A DNA stretch of 5,833 bases from an uncultured Bacteroidales bacterium (GTDB taxonomy: Bacteria; Bacteroidota; Bacteroidia; Bacteroidales; Paludibacteraceae), in contig CAMFEN010000079.1 of NCBI GenBank assembly GCA_945949375.1, forward strand, positions 1 through 5,833, given 5' to 3'. Shown piece by piece: positions 4,798-5,833 of this stretch (position 1 is the stretch's first letter; every line of letters starts with the position of its first letter). The position numbers were made by a program, and so were the translations under genes. The notes beneath the pieces were generated by a model. It ran no database searches. It was given only the letters and a program-made list of their open reading frames with translations, and was not told the origin of the DNA.

Positions 4798-5833
4798 TTA
4801 TTTCAAGTCCACCGTCAGTTTCAGGTTGTAGCGCCTGCCGGTGAGGTAGTTGGGGCTTGCCCACTGCTGCCCGTAGGCATCGCTCACCCAGAAATAGGAG
4901 TTCACGTTCTTCCAGCCTACGAGGTTGAACACCTCAAACTGTATCGCCCATTCCGCCACGTGCTTCGCGCTCGGCGCGCGCATGAACTTCGCTGTCTTCG
5001 CGTTGAAAGCATATGTGGCACCGATGTCTATACGCCGATAGTCGGACATGCGGAGCGTCTTCATGCTGGCATAGTCGCGCGGTGCCGCAAAGGGCATGCC
5101 ATCGCTCCACAGCATCTTCAGGTGGAACTTCAACTGCGGGAACTGCGGCACATAGTCTTGAAACAGCATGGAGAACGAGTAGCGTTGCTCCTGCGGAGAG
5201 GGTATCCAGCCCAAATCGGGGCGGTCAATCAGTCGCTGCTTCGCGCTCATCACCGAGAAACTAATCCAACTATCCGCCCCGGGCACCAACTCGCCATAGA
5301 GTTTCAAGTCCAGTCCCGCTGCGTAACCCTCCGAGTCGTTCTTGCCCGAGTAGCGCACCCGCACGTTATCCACGGTGTAACTCTCCATGCGGTCGATATA
5401 CTTATAGTACGCCTCGGCGGTGAACTTAAACGGTCGCCCCCATGCGCGGAAATAGTAGTCGCCGCCGAGCACCACGTGCACCGACCGTTGCGCTTTCAAG
5501 TTGCGCGTGAGCGAGATACGCGTTACGCCGTCGGCGTCCGTCAGCGTGTCGCGCAACTCCTTGTAGAACGGCGCTTGATAGTAGAGTCCCGTCGCCAGAC
5601 GGAAACTGAAATCGCGCTTCCAGCCGGGGATATACACGAGGCTCGCCCGCGGACTCGGTAGCACTTCGTTCGTCCAGCTCCACCATTGCAGGCGCCCGCC
5701 CACGCTCAGTATCACCTGCCCCTTGTCGGTGTTCCACTTATGGGTGTTCTGCACATAGCCCTGCAAGCGCGCTTACTGCATGCTGCTGTCGCCCTGCATG
5801 GCGTAGTAGAGAAGCATGTCCTGTCCGTTATTA
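4798..5833 (-). CDS. TonB-dependent receptor, C-terminal barrel part, with one in-frame stop
   Basis: This is the C-terminal part of an outer-membrane beta-barrel that imports a ligand using TonB energy; the ligand cannot be told. The N-terminal plug and most of the barrel lie beyond the window. Numbering from TTG at 5766, barrel segments include GYVQNTHKWNTDKGQ (3-17), the LPSPRASLVY block (36-45), LYYQAPFYKELRD (61-73), LKAQRSVHVVLGGDY (90-104), the RPFKFTAEAYYKYIDRMESY block (111-130) and DNVRVRYSGKNDSEGYAAG (133-151), all typical of Bacteroidota receptors. Alternating hydrophobic and polar residues and the final strand RRYNLKLTVDLK support a barrel. The last residue is Lys rather than the frequent Phe. 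A TAA at 5773-5775 interrupts the frame, yet receptor-like codons continue upstream to the edge (DMLLYYAMQGDSS), so TTG 5766 is probably not a real start. The gene is either a recent pseudogene or carries a sequence error. Confidence 0.85.
5773..5775 (-). other. In-frame TAA stop inside the receptor gene
   Basis: Read on the minus strand the codons are ...AGC ATG CAG TAA GCG CGC TTG CAG GGC TAT. Both sides are open in the same frame and both read as receptor. A single substitution from TCA, CAA, AAA, GAA, TTA, TAC or TAT would explain it; no insertion or deletion is needed. It lies 58 bases from the window edge, where assembly error would be plausible if the contig ends there. Confidence 0.8.

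Noticed and set aside
4960..5661. A 233-codon open frame on the plus strand opposite the receptor
   Set aside because: It is the antisense shadow of the receptor barrel; the minus-strand reading matches a known family and this one does not.
1..5833. A new defence, biosynthetic or mobile gene system
   Set aside because: All four genes belong to familiar families and no transposase, integrase, toxin-antitoxin or unknown gene cluster is present. The only unusual content is the repeat DNA and the stop in the receptor gene.

Overview
The window is chromosomal DNA from a member of Bacteroidota, most likely Bacteroidales. The MutS N-terminal block (RCGDFYE..., CDQLEDPKLTKKLVKRG), the RecA sequence (AEHAFDRFYAERLG, KAEIEGDMGDN) and the TonB-dependent receptor barrel all read as that lineage. 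Every gene lies on the minus strand. In transcription order (high to low coordinate) they are the C-terminal part of a TonB-dependent outer-membrane receptor, mutS, recA, and the N-terminal part of an FAD-dependent dehydrogenase of the COG2509 type. mutS and recA are complete. The two outer genes run off the window.

Layout: 5833-4798 is the receptor, interrupted by one in-frame TAA near the window edge. 4797-4673 is a 125-bp spacer made almost entirely of a large GC-rich inverted repeat. 4672-2075 is mutS and 2074-1941 is an AT-rich spacer with three kinds of short tandem repeat. 1940-918 is recA. 917-725 is a spacer with hairpin repeats and a possible Bacteroidetes-type promoter. 724-1 is the dehydrogenase, whose last ~35 visible codons are made of the same kind of repeat DNA seen between the genes.

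Functionally, mutS (mismatch repair) and recA (recombination and repair) form a DNA-maintenance pair transcribed in the same direction. The spacers of 125-193 bp leave it unclear whether they share a transcript. The receptor and the oxidoreductase have no obvious link to repair.

I see no new multi-gene system, CRISPR array, transposase, tRNA or rRNA. The unusual signal is the non-coding repeat content. Several distinct small repeat families fill every intergenic gap, start at or within a few bases of each of the three visible stop codons, and in one case appear to have been inserted in frame inside an enzyme gene. That last observation resembles the Rickettsia palindromic elements and is the part most worth following up.
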